A stretch of 64,000 nt of DNA from Trichopria drosophilae (lineage: Eukaryota > Arthropoda > Insecta > Hymenoptera > Diapriidae), in NCBI GenBank assembly GCA_030407085.1, contig CM059585.1:96938501-97002500 (forward strand), written 5' to 3'. The stretch's first letter is position 1. The number at the start of each line of letters is the position of its first letter. A program made the position numbers and the translations under genes. A model generated the notes under the pieces. It saw only the letters and a list, made by a program, of their open reading frames with translations, ran no database searches and had not been told where the DNA came from. Positions 21,764 through 33,150 of this stretch are shown here, piece by piece.

Positions 21764-24685
21764 TTAGCTAGTGGTAGGATTATCACAAGAAAAAAGATGA
21801 CGAAATAAATGCGATTTGAAGGTATTAATTGATGTAATGTTACGAATGTCAGGTGGCAGGGACTCCCAAAGTCTAATGCCGTAAACTCTAAAGGAACGTT
21901 CAAGGGCCACAGTACGATAAGAGGGAAGGACAAATTTAGAGGTGGATGTGATACGATTTGAGCGACGGATATCTGTAGAGACTAATGGGAAACGGTTAAA
22001 TAAGTAAGATGGGGAGCCGGAAGAAAAAATGGAAAATAATAATGAACCAAAAAAATAATTTCTGCGAGAACTGACTGTCAGCCAATTTGATTTAATGCGA
22101 TATGGTGTGATGTGTTGATCGCGTCTAATACCATATATGAAACGTAGACATGTATTTAACAATCGCGTTAATTTTAAATTTAAGTACATTGTGAGATCGT
22201 TATAAACAATACAACAATAATCAATAATAGGTATGATGAGGGCATTGACTAACAACAATTTGATGGACGGATGAAGTACGTGTCCTCGGTATTTGAGGCG
22301 ATATAAGACACCATAAACCCTACGACATATCTGGGAAACATGCGAATTCCAAGACAAATCACAGGATAGATGGAGCCCTAAAGTTTTAAAATTTTGGGCG
22401 ATAGGTATGGTGATACCCCTTACTTTGATGCTAGGTAGTGACTTATTCTGAATTGATTTTAGTTTCGAGGCACTCCCTAAAATCATTGCCTTCGTTTTTG
22501 TAGGGTTGATTTCTAAACCCACGTTATTTGACCAGGTAACAATGGATGAGCTTTCCTGATTCAATTTTGAAATAATATCGTCGACTTGATTCAGTTCACA
22601 CTGCAAATAAATTTGTAAATCATCCGCAAAGAGTATAAATGAATCAATACAAAAATGTAATGCTCGTGTTAAGGTGTTTATGAAAATGAGAAACAAAATA
22701 GGTCCAGGTGATGATCCCTGTGGCACTCCAGATGTTGAAGATCTAAATGTGGGTTCGGCATCGTCCGTTGATATTGCAGCCGAACGGTCAGTGATATAGG
22801 ATGCTACGAATGTTAAAGCATCATCGGAAAACCCTGTCTCTCTCAAACAACGAAGTAAGACGACGTGATTTATAGAGTCGAAAGCTTTACGAAAATCAAA
22901 TAAAATCAAGATGGTAATCAGACCTTTATTTATTCCAACACGAACGTCTTCAGTTAATTTCAAAAGAGCTGTTTGAGTGCTATGTCGCTTTCGGAAGCCC
23001 GACTGAAAGGGGTGAAGAAGATGATTCTTTTCAAGAAAATCTGATATCTGTGCAGTAAACAGGAAATCAAAAGCTTTCGCGAGATGAGACAATGCAATAA
23101 TGGGACGTGTGTCGGAAGGAGTGACAGGAGTTTTTATTTTATTCAATGGGGTAATAAACGCTTTTTTCCACAGATCAGGGTAGGAATTTGTTGACAATGA
23201 ATGATTATAAAGTGAAGTGATATGTGGTGCAATTGTTGGTATAATATCTTTTAAGTCAATTAAAGGGAGCCCATCTGGACTACGTCTAGACGTCCGTGAT
23301 AGGAAATATAATAGGGTCTGTCGGACTTCGATAACGTTAACGGGAGAAAAATTGAAAATCGGTACATTACTAGGAAGTTGACAATGTAATAATTGATGTA
23401 GATCTTGATGCGTACATGAATGATGCTTTGAAGATGTTTGAGAATAATGAATGTTGAGAGTGTCTGAGTCAAAGAATGATAATGATGTTTTGGAAGATAC
23501 AGATGATAAGCCAAATGAAGACAAAAGAGACCACAGATGATTGGGATTGCGAGCTTTTGAAATGGAAGATGTTAAAGAATCGTTTCTAGCCCTGGTGATC
23601 TCACGCTTTATCAATGCACGAAGAGTCCTATATTCATTATAATATAAAAGTTTTATTGACGAAGTCATCGCACGCCTGAATTTACTGTACAATACATTAC
23701 GACGCTTAATAAGTTCACGAATTTTTAAACTAATCCACGGAACGGCAGGTCGACTTAAATTCCGATTAACATATGGTGCATGTTTATCTAGTACAGTTTT
23801 TACCGCTGTAGTGTAATCGGACACTAACCGCGATACATCTTCCGTTCGATTATTACAAGCCAAAAAAGGAGAGAGTAAACATAGCATATCAGAAGCAAGT
23901 TTATTAACATTACAGCGATGAAAGTTCCTTACTCGCGAAACTCGTGGACTCTTACGTAAAGAAGGGAAACTAAACTCAAACTGTAAGTAATCATGGCCTG
24001 CTGCTAGTGGTACATCAGACTGATACAAAGAAGAGACTTTATCAGGATTATCGACTATGATAAGATCAATCAAGGTATCCGAATGACTAGTATGATTAGT
24101 AGGCAGGTTATTAATCATATAAAGTGAATGCTCAGAGATGAAAGAGAGTAAATGATTCGAATAAAAATTTTCAGGGGTAAGCATGTCACAATTAAAGTCA
24201 CCTACAATAGCAATATTTTTAAAAGTTGGGAAAAAAGATTCAATAACATTAAACAACTTGAAAGGAACTAAGCCTAATGGTCTCCTATATACAACTGCTA
24301 AAAGCAGATGCTCATGCTGCGAAGGAAGATAAACATCAATAATTAAAAATTCAGTGTCATTTAAGTCGACTATTTGTGGTGCAGCTAAAATACGATATCC
24401 TAAAGAGAGGTGGATATAACAAGCAACGCCACCTCCAAACATAAAATTCTTATTATTTTGACGATACAAACCACGATCGTTTCGGACAAGATTATAATTA
24501 TTAATATTCAATGATTGATCATCAATATCTGGTGTGAGCCAAGTTTCTGCGACGCAAAAAATTTTAATGACTTCATCTGAAAGCATGTCATTAATTGCAT
24601 GATGATGGGCGCGCAACGAGTTGATGTTAACAAATCCAATTTGCAGAGATTGAAATGACGTACACGCTTTCAGTGAAGTTGATGG
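21764..24685 (-). CDS. LINE ORF2: endonuclease and reverse transcriptase
   Basis: About 973 codons, open from the ORF1 stop to 21764. The apurinic-type endonuclease has VNINSL, AETWL (catalytic Glu), VVYRRP, GDFNCD, TLIDLI and AGHDYL, where the usual Ser-Asp-His is altered but His is kept. The reverse transcriptase follows: SGFRKRHST, FDFRKAFDSINH, GVPQGSSPGP (normally SVLGP) and FADD, about 570-670 residues after the Leu (TTG) codon at 24616. A C-terminal region ends in LWESLPPDIRN. It nicks chromosomal DNA and copies its own RNA at the break. VNINSL lies upstream of the first in-frame ATG, so translation must begin by UGA read-through, a non-AUG start, or a frame change from the ATG overlapping the ORF1 stop (ATGA at 24689-24686). 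Otherwise no stop or frameshift is visible, which suggests a young copy. Confidence 0.85.
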   Translation of the reverse strand, partial: PSTSLKACTSFQSLQIGFVNINSLRAHHHAINDMLSDEVIKIFCVAETWLTPDIDDQSLNINNYNLVRNDRGLYRQNNKNFMFGGGVACYIHLSLGYRILAAPQIVDLNDTEFLIIDVYLPSQHEHLLLAVVYRRPLGLVPFKLFNVIESFFPTFKNIAIVGDFNCDMLTPENFYSNHLLSFISEHSLYMINNLPTNHTSHSDTLIDLIIVDNPDKVSSLYQSDVPLAAGHDYLQFEFSFPSLRKSPRVSRVRNFHRCNVNKLASDMLCLLSPFLACNNRTEDVSRLVSDYTTAVKTVLDKHAPYVNRNLSRPAVPWISLKIRELIKRRNVLYSKFRRAMTSSIKLLYYNEYRTLRALIKREITRARNDSLTSSISKARNPNHLWSLLSSFGLSSVSSKTSLSFFDSDTLNIHYSQTSSKHHSCTHQDLHQLLHCQLPSNVPIFNFSPVNVIEVRQTLLYFLSRTSRRSPDGLPLIDLKDIIPTIAPHITSLYNHSLSTNSYPDLWKKAFITPLNKIKTPVTPSDTRPIIALSHLAKAFDFLFTAQISDFLEKNHLLHPFQSGFRKRHSTQTALLKLTEDVRVGINKGLITILILFDFRKAFDSINHVVLLRCLRETGFSDDALTFVASYITDRSAAISTDDAEPTFRSSTSGVPQGSSPGPILFLIFINTLTRALHFCIDSFILFADDLQIYLQCELNQVDDIISKLNQESSSIVTWSNNVGLEINPTKTKAMILGSASKLKSIQNKSLPSIKVRGITIPIAQNFKTLGLHLSCDLSWNSHVSQICRRVYGVLYRLKYRGHVLHPSIKLLLVNALIIPIIDYCCIVYNDLTMYLNLKLTRLLNTCLRFIYGIRRDQHITPYRIKSNWLTVSSRRNYFFGSLLFSIFSSGSPSYLFNRFPLVSTDIRRSNRITSTSKFVLPSYRTVALERSFRVYGIRLWESLPPDIRNITSINTFKSHLFRHLFSCDNPTTS

Positions 24686-25834
24686 TCATTCAAGTTTTGC
24701 AAGGTCTGATTCATGACGAACTTCAACAGGCTCCGAATCATTATTTCGTCGAATATATATACAGCCAGAACGACACCAGACATATTTGTAGCCTTTAGGT
24801 TTTGCTACGGATTTAACTTTCTTTAGGAAAGCGTAAATATCGGGTGGTAAAAATTCGTTAAAAAATAATTGAACAGGTGCGCTATTTGGAAGGACATCTG
24901 CTGAAGTAATTTTTCCGATACGACGCTTAGCTTCTAGGACATGATCACGGACACTAACAGATGAAAAATTAATTAAAAAGGAAAAGGTCGAAATCCGGGA
25001 AGACAACTGTGAAGATGGGTTACGTACAACTGAAGCTGGCTCGCCTGGTAAGGATGAAAGTTGTTGCTGAGGCATGCGCCTAGTAGATATAAGATGGCAT
25101 GACATATTGTCTAGCTTCATAAATTTTAAAATAAGAAGCGCTAATTCATCAGTTGTCTTCTCTACATTAATGGGAAGTCCCGTAACGAGGATCTGTGATG
25201 TTGGTGAAAATGGAGGCGTACTCGATTGACATGAAGCTAATTGTGTTTGAAGAGTTGACACATCTTTACGAATATTATCATTCTCTTGTCTAATGCCTTG
25301 ACAAAATTGCTTTACTTCAGCAATACTATGTGAATGTGAATCCACAGTAGTTTTTAACAGATTCAGAGATTCGTTCATCGTGCCAATTGATGTCATCACC
25401 ATTCTCAACTGGTCAGATATAGACATAGTGTCCCAGTTATCAGGCACATAAGGGATTTGAGTAGGGACTTGAGGCAAAGCGCGAGTAGGGGTAAAATCGA
25501 GAAGGGGAAAAGATGATGAGTTATTTTGTTGAGTAAGTATGGGGGAATTCATAGACGGATGCTGGAATACTGGGGGAGAAAGACCTTTGAATTGGGAACT
25601 AGAAGATGAAGAAGCAAGGTTTTGGGAAAGGGTATGTGATGAAGAGGTGTCCATTGCATCGTCCATGGCTGACGTTTTGTGTCCTAAGTTGATAAGGCAG
25701 CAATTTGTATCTGGCTTTCCCACTATATAAATTTTGGCACAACTCGGATGAAAGAACGAATTACAGGTGCTGCAGTGAAAAGCTGTAGTAACCAAAGTTG
25801 CATTGTTGCACCGTTTACATGAGACCCTATCCAT
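24686..25834 (-). CDS. LINE ORF1: zinc-finger / coiled-coil RNA-binding protein
   Basis: 382 residues. The N-terminus has a cysteine/histidine cluster (CKRC at 6-9, HCSTC at 20-24, HPSC at 29-32, CC at 45-46, His52) that fits a PHD-like zinc finger. A Ser/Gln/Pro-rich linker follows, then a probable coiled coil at about 130-210. The C-terminal 170 residues start at ILVTGLP and include LFFNEFLPPD and YKYVWCRSGCIYIRR; this resembles the FP25K-like domain found in ORF1 proteins of CR1-type LINEs and in baculovirus FP proteins. Expected role: binding element RNA in the ribonucleoprotein that ORF2 uses. It ends in TGA, with ORF2 continuing in the same frame. Confidence 0.8.
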   Translation of the reverse strand: MDRVSCKRCNNATLVTTAFHCSTCNSFFHPSCAKIYIVGKPDTNCCLINLGHKTSAMDDAMDTSSSHTLSQNLASSSSSSQFKGLSPPVFQHPSMNSPILTQQNNSSSFPLLDFTPTRALPQVPTQIPYVPDNWDTMSISDQLRMVMTSIGTMNESLNLLKTTVDSHSHSIAEVKQFCQGIRQENDNIRKDVSTLQTQLASCQSSTPPFSPTSQILVTGLPINVEKTTDELALLILKFMKLDNMSCHLISTRRMPQQQLSSLPGEPASVVRNPSSQLSSRISTFSFLINFSSVSVRDHVLEAKRRIGKITSADVLPNSAPVQLFFNEFLPPDIYAFLKKVKSVAKPKGYKYVWCRSGCIYIRRNNDSEPVEVRHESDLAKLE

Positions 25835-25990
25835 ACTTATGCACTTTCAATACGATACGTCAATACAACCGGAACGCGAAATTATTAACAATTTTCACTT
25901 GACAGATAACTAATTTGCACTGTAAACTCGGTAAAGCTTGGACGTAAACAATAATAATGACAATTTAGACGAATCGACAAAGCAGTGCCA

Positions 25991-27555
25991 ATGACGTAAG
26001 CAAAACAAGAAAAATAAATAAATAAACGGTAAATATAAATTAGAATAAAAACATTATGAATTATACTAAAGCCGATGCAATGAAATAAAAAAAATGACTG
26101 TAGACACTATTCCACTGCAATTAAAAGCTGTTCGGCAGTCTCCGTAATTTTGCACCCGATCAGTATTTGGATCTGCTGGTGTAATTGTGTAATTAGTACA
26201 TACGTTAATTTTGCTGTATTGTATTTATACACGATGAATAATCCGCGCATGCGCCACCACAGTCTATCCAGAAAAGTCCGAATCAAGGCAGAAAAATGCT
26301 ATTAAAACAAGCACTTTGGGAGCCCACTATGCACAGATTTTTAAGCACTAAATGCAGAACTGTTTGGGCCACCATTTACTTGCAACTGTAACAAAATACT
26401 CGACTCGAGCAAGAAGATATTTATGAAATATCAAGTAAATAATTTGGAGCGTTGAGAACTACGTGCGCGTTACTCACCGTCTAATGACAAACTGACTCTG
26501 AATTTAATTATAAATAGGACTAATCTACTATCGCAATTCTGTATAATTTGTACTTATTCAATTCCTAACAATTCCATTTATAGTACTGATATAAGCAGCA
26601 TACAAATAAATTATAGAATTTATATGCTTTATTTTAGATTTCTCTTCATTTTCTTACTAACAAAAAGTAAAATCTTTATAAAATGATATTCATATTTCAT
26701 CCAAATTGTTGTTTGTTGGGAAAGCTGCTTACACATGAATGGATTCTGAATTGCCAATATGAATTTTCCGGGAGAACAAGTGGAAGCTCCTCGTAATTTG
26801 CAAGAGCAAAGTGGAATATGTATAATGTATATGTAGGGTTCGACACATACTCTAAAAGTACTGAAAAGCAATTGAACAGATCGCTCGTTTCGACATTTTT
26901 ACGGTTCGCTTTACATTGAAGCAAAAATGTGGCATACACGGTAACTCATCTCTTGGCAAAAGTAAATATTTCAAGTGGAATTTGTTTCAATGCACCTGGT
27001 CACGCAAGACGTGCATACACTGCAATCTTAGATATCATAAGTTAGTATTATATTTCGGCTAACTTCACGAAGAAAACTTCACTAAAACTGAAGAAAATTT
27101 TGACAGGTAAATATTTCAAAATAATTGACTTGATTTGATTCAATATTTTTAAATCTTTAACTAATATTTCTTCTTTTGAGTAAGTCTAACTTGATTTTAA
27201 GAAAATATACTTTTAATTCATGTAAATATTTAACTAAACATTAAGTCAATCGATAAATGTGTAGGTATATTTTTCCAAAAGAGTTCTTTTCTTAGCATTA
27301 ACCGAAAAACTTTAATTACACTGTTTTGTATGGTGGTAACCAAACTCTCTTGGAACTTAGAACCGAACCGGGTTGTATTCCATAAGCAGCCATTGAATTG
27401 CAAATACCAAACAAAGTCCAATTATTAAAAATTGAGAATTTCTTTTGCGTTATTTCGTAAGCGACAAAATCTTGTTTGTGTACAATTACATGGGTTTGGT
27501 TAAAAAATTAATTATACTTCTTTTCCTTATAGAAAATTCACTTATAATGCATATA
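25991..27555. other. Spacer right of the LINE, nothing firmly recognised
   Basis: 26090-26560 is GC-richer and unique-looking. The overlapping minus frames 26629-26871 and 26697-26939 have no recognisable content and are probably chance. Confidence 0.4.
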
Positions 27556-27570
27556 TATGTACATTGTTTT

Positions 27571-29070
27571 AAACTGAACAGTTTCATTATCATAAACTAA
27601 ACTGTTCGGTTATCACAATACCAAATTGTTTCTTTATCACAAACCCAACTGTTTTGTTATCGCCAAGCGAACTACCTGGTTCTGCCATAATCAGTCCTGA
27701 TTGGTACATAGGATCAGACCGCTCTGATTTCCATAACTAACATATTAATTTTCAAAACCAAACAAGGTCCAACCACCTTGGTGGGTTGCAAAATAATTTT
27801 TTTTTCTTTTGGAAGGAAATTTCTATTTCGCCGAAATAAATGATTGAAACCGAACTGCTCCATTATCGCATACCGAACGGTTTCGTTTTCACAAACCGAA
27901 AGGTTCCGTTGCCGCAAACCGAATTGTTTCGCTGCCACAGACTGAACGGTTTTGTTGTCACAAACTGAACCAGTTCGGACAAATTCAAACTACTTGGTTC
28001 GGCTATAACCAAATTCGCCCAGTACTAGCACCGGTTTGATTCTTATAACAAATCAAATATACAAATAATACTGAGACTAGCCAAATCAGTTTCGTTACGA
28101 AATGAAATATTCTTCTTTCCGTGACGGAGATTTCTACTATTACGCGTTAATAGATGTATACTGCTGAAAACAAACTGTTCTGTTTTCACAACCTTAACGT
28201 TCCATTATCATAAACCAAGCGGTTCGTTCATTACAAACCATACTATTTTTATCGAAATATGAATAATTTGGTTATGTTATTAACAATCTCACTCGGTACT
28301 TAAGGCCGGATTAGTTTGATTTCCATAACTAACCGATTAATTGCAAAAAACGAACAAAGCAAAACCACATCTGTTCGGTTACCAAATTAAGTACTGTTCT
28401 TTTGTGATGGAACATTCTATTATTTCCCCGTAATAAATTGTAGAAACCAAACTGCTCCGTTATCATAAACCAAACTACTTCTTTATCATAAACCAAACTC
28501 TTACTTTATCACAAACCAAACTGTTTTGTTATCACAAACCGAAGTAGTTTGTTCTGCCGTAATCAATCTCGCTTGATTTCCATAAGTAACCCATCAATTG
28601 CACAAACCAAACAATATCTAAACACAGGGGTTTGGTTGCAAAAAGAGATTTTATTATTTTTATGATGGAAAAATCTATTATTTCGCTGCACTACGCCGGT
28701 TTGATTATTATCGTCAATAGTACAAATGAAACTGAGATTACCCAACCCCGTTTGGTTACAAAATGAAATGTTATTCTTGCCGTAATGACGAATTCTATCA
28801 TTACGCGTTAATAGATATACATTGTTCAAACCGAACTAATGTCACAATCGTACCGTTTCATTCAAACTGTTCCTTCATCACAACCCATATTGTTCTCGTA
28901 ATACAAACCAAACTGTTTCTGCATCAGAAATCGAACTGTTCTGTTATCGCAAATCAAACGGTTTCGTTATTCCAAACCGAACTAATTGGTTTGACGACAA
29001 CCAAACTCAGTTGTTACTTAGAACCGAACCAGATCGGTCAAACAACATCCAAACACACCGCTTTGGCTGC
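27571..29070. repeat. Complex satellite built on a GGTTTG / CAAACC motif
   Basis: Dozens of degenerate units of about 22-25 bp such as AAACCGAACTGTTTCGTTAT, with CACAAACC between, are embedded in longer units. The phrase GATTTCCATAACTAAC recurs near 27725, 28319 and 28575; CTATTACGCGTTAATAGAT near 28136 recurs as CTATCATTACGCGTTAATAG near 28795, about 659 bp apart. The open frames 27714-27938, 28563-28829 and 28763-29176 are by-products of the repeat. A small inverted relative lies at 43030-43330. Confidence 0.8.
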
Positions 29071-29079
29071 ACAAATGGA

Positions 29080-32000
29080 ACGTGCTCGATTATTACTTTG
29101 CTATTATTACTGTAAAGTTAATTTCGAAAATAAAATTACTAAACTTAACAGGAAAAATATTTTCTTCTTCTATTGAAAAGATAAAAGTTTCGCTCGTGAG
29201 AAATAAACTTGGAATTTATATAAATTATCAGAACTTTCTTTTTCTGATAATGTTTTAATTTGAACCGCTCGAGCGTCGGATAATACCAATTAAGAGACTG
29301 CCAGTCAAGGAGAATACGCAACAAACTTTCCACATTACGGTGGTTTTAACGCGCTTAATACGAACGACGTTCTTACCAAGCAAAGTCGTTTAATTACAAT
29401 TTAGTAACTCCAGACGCTAATTTGGAAGCCATATTTGGCTGCTCTTACGGCGCTCAGTGGGCGGAAAGGGCGCAAAATGGGGCCAATGGCTCAACATGCG
29501 TAATAGAACAATGAATCTTGTTAGTAACAAACGCGAACATAATTTTAAACAAAGAACGTTGTTAGCGTCATTGCGATTAAATTCGTTTTATACATATTTT
29601 TCGCCAACCTGATGTGACCCATTTTCCATTTCAAGAGTTCGTCAATATTTAACCAATTTACTCGTACGTTTCATTCATTACTCTCGATAGTTTGTTTAAA
29701 AATAAACGACACGATGGAAAAATGATTATAAACTACTGAATTCATTTTCCGAATTTCACGTTTTTACGAAGTATTTCGATTTTCGAAGAGTTGTAATGGA
29801 ATTCTTTTGTATGATGAATTATTTTCCAACTTCTTTTTCATTCTGCATTTTATTGGCTGCACCATATTATAGAAACTCCAAAACTCCAAATTAAAATAAA
29901 ATTATTTGAAATCAACAGAACAATTAAATAATTAAAATTTCCTGTTTTGCGGTCACGTAACGCGTAATAACAGTCGATTTACTAATTGATAACCGCAAGT
30001 GTACCTTTATGATCCAATATCGGTCATTATCTTAATCTGAGATCTCCGTTTGCATTCAAAAATGTATTGTACTTAAGCGACTTGTTCGAGAAGTATAAAA
30101 GTTACGTAATTTATTGAAAGGGCATTTGGCCGCGTAATAACGTTCTCAAAAATTGAAATAAATACAAATTGTTCCTTAAAAACAAAAATCCAGAGATTAT
30201 ATTTATGTTTCAATTTGTTGTGTATAAAAAATAACATTTTTATTTTTATTCAGTTAGAAATGACTGAAAGCGACAAAAAATATTACATAAAATTCTACAA
30301 AAAATTATGTAAACAATTCTTAATCAACTTAATATAAATTCCCTAATTGATTATGATTTGTAGGAAGACTTATTGAGAAGAAAATATGGACAAATGTCGC
30401 ATAAATTAGTAACACTGTTTATTGTTCGTTTGACGTAGTTGCCATTCTGAATGTATACAATTTACATTTAAAGCCATGTGTTCGACACTGCAAGCACAAG
30501 CTTAAAAGCTAATGAATCCCGTCGAAACCCATTCATTCGTCGTGCAAATTGAAAATTTATAAAGTTGGCTGTACGCCGAAGGTCGAGTCAAAATTCTAGT
30601 GACAGATTATGTCATTCCTGTAGACCATAGACATTTTTTTAATCAAGCCGTTTTGTTATACATTTATGATTATAAATAATATAAAATAGTACAAATTCCT
30701 ATGATACTTCATGGATCTAATCGTTTTTCATATCACGTGTTATAAAGATTTAATCTAAATTTTATTTGTAAAGTGTTTTTTTTGTAATATGATAATTAGT
30801 CATGAAATAATAGTACATAGCGTTACTAGTGCAGGAAATGCGATTTCCCGTATACTATTAAGGAAAATTATTTTATTTGTCTAGTATCTAAACTGGAGTA
30901 AAATTGTCACTCATTGATCACTATTGAAGAGATCCATTCTCCGAAACACTTAACGAATTTTGTCAATTTCAGCTTTAGTTGTTGGTGTTGATACTATTTT
31001 TTCCAAATTATAGTTACATTATTGTAGATATTTAACATGTGAGCAATAAAACCAAATGTCTCATTTTAAACGTTTTTTGAATCGTAAAATCTTAAAGCTG
31101 GATTTCGTAGCGTTATCTCAATGTAATGAAGATTTATAATAATTTAACACTAAAAAATTTGAATTCAATAAAAGAAAAGCAGATTAATACAGTTTATTTT
31201 AGAACACACCGAATCTTGAACTTTAAAACTCCAAGCTCAATTAAAACAAAATTATTATTTTACATTAAGAAGAATTTTATTTTTCTTAATCAGATTTTCA
31301 AATCCAAGAATTTTTCCTCAAATTGGAGTGACGTCTCACTCTAACGAATGTAAAATATTGACTCTAACTTTTGTAAATCTGTAATAGGAATTAAGAGCGA
31401 ACTTTGACTGTAAAAAATTATGAAAGTATTATAAGAGTTAAAAATGTCTAATTCCAAATTTAATTCCATAATTAATTACTTCCTTATGTAACAGACTTAA
31501 AATCAATACCAGGAGCCACGAACGTTTAACCAACGATTATTTACAGTAATTAAACTGGTAATGGGAACATATTTGCGATATGAATATTTGATTTGAATTT
31601 CTCGCATTAGTGTTTCTATAAAATACATATAAAATCACTAATCGATTGTGTACAATGTAACAAAGTTTTCTCCTTTAATGTTTATATTTTCCTCTTGAAT
31701 TTTTATTTGTTATTATTACAAATTAGGTGTTTTATTGTAGCTAAAATGTCATAGACGATACAAAAATTAACTGTTAGTAAAAATTCATGTCGTATTTTCG
31801 TGGTTGCACTGACTGTTCCTGAAAATTTTTCTAACTACTGTATGTATATTCATACCAGCACTTAATGTTTTATATATTATATACAATTGAAAAATATTTC
31901 CAGATATTTCTAGAATAATCTATAGAATAAAAATAATTATTCTCGTTTAAAGAACTCTCTGATATTAACAAGTTCTTGGCATTCTAAATGTTGAAATACT

Positions 32001-32950
32001 CTTAAAAATAAAAATTCATTTTCACCGAAATCCCAAACTAATTTAAAGGAAAAATCGTTTCATTTGATCAAATTAACTTGTCCATTGTAGAGGAAATTTG
32101 CTGCAGAATGTTCTTAATGAACTTAAAGGAATATAAAACTGTAACGACTAGTAAATAAAACAGTAATAGAAAAAAAACGAATATTGTATTTGTTATTGAA
32201 AAATTAGTATTTAATTTTCAAAATTGTAAACTGATTACATTATCTCAACTGCTGTGAAAATTATAATACTGCATTTACCAGATAAACTAATGATGTATAC
32301 GTTAAATGCAATTTTCCTCATTTTCATTATGTGCTTAATTTGATAGGTAAAGTAAAATCTGTTTCAAAATTGCATTTACAACTACTGGCGAAAAGTTCGC
32401 GAATAAACGTGAATTCGTTGTTTAAAATTACTGTAAGTATTAATGATGATTACGCAGGTTATTTATCTTTGATATTATTTGTCAAATTAATATAGTTTAA
32501 AACATATTTACATCCATCTGGAATAACATTTTCGGACTTTAATAGAGTACATAAAAACAAATGTACACAAAGTAATCTCTAAAATGATTTAGGGTCAGTT
32601 TATGCAGTTATTGAATAAGCATTAATTTATTTTTAGTCGAAATTAGTTTTACATAAATTTTAAACTCAATTAAATTTCAAATAAGCATTTAGTTAAATGT
32701 AATCGTTTGGTATAGTAGCAATATTTCAAATTTAAAGAAAATGACGTTATGGAATTGCTGTACAGATTTGTGTGATTTAAAATTTATTGAAAATTACAGT
32801 ACTATTCATCTATTTATTTATTAAATCTGTGGTTGGCAAGAAAATAAGGTAACTACATTTTTCGACAAAATGCAATAACTATTGAAAACAGGACGCATTT
32901 TTTATTTATCATCACTCGATCAGATCGAAAATCTGATTAATTATGCACAT
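29080..32950. other. AT-rich spacer, nothing recognised
   Basis: 29250-29640 is somewhat GC-richer. Frames at 29145-29333 and 31126-31344 are unsupported. Confidence 0.45.
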
Positions 32951-33150
32951 TTGCCCTGTTCCGTCTGGTTATACCAGTGGCCGCTCTCTTTTTCCCCCAC
33001 CTTGTGGGCTGGCGCCTCATGAAGGGCCTGCTGTGACGTCATACGACTGAGTGGAGTGGGAGAAGCGGAGTTCCCCTTCTTTTGGTCAATATAACGAGAC
33101 GGGGGGAGAAAACGAGGAACAAAGTGGGTAAATATGTCGGGACTCTACTG
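32951..33150 (+). mobile_element. pogo/Tigger-like MITE, copy 2 (5'-truncated)
   Basis: Matches 17195-17442 through GCCGCTCTCTTT, GGGCTGG, AAGGGCCT(A/G)CTGTGACGTCA, GTGGGAGAAGCGG, CTTCTTTTGGT and ATATAACGAGACGGG, ending in GGGACTCTACTG. The left terminus is missing. TGACGTCA lies at 33034-33041. Confidence 0.7.

Larger units (their letters stand above)
21404..25990 (-). mobile_element. CR1/Jockey-type non-LTR retrotransposon
   Basis: A nearly full-length LINE on the minus strand. In order it has a 5' leader (about 25990-25835, end uncertain), ORF1, ORF2, a 3' UTR of about 330 bp, a stem-loop and a short (TTAC/TTACT)n tail at 21404-21428. The reverse transcriptase carries the FADD box and the C-terminal motif RLWESLPPDIR, which places it in the CR1/L2/Kiri side of the Jockey superfamily. 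The only visible defect is the unusual ORF1-ORF2 junction. No target-site duplication could be identified with confidence. Confidence 0.85.

Noticed and set aside
28763..29176. 137-codon frame
   Set aside because: Lies in the GGTTTG satellite; the frame arises from repeat units and is not conserved between them.
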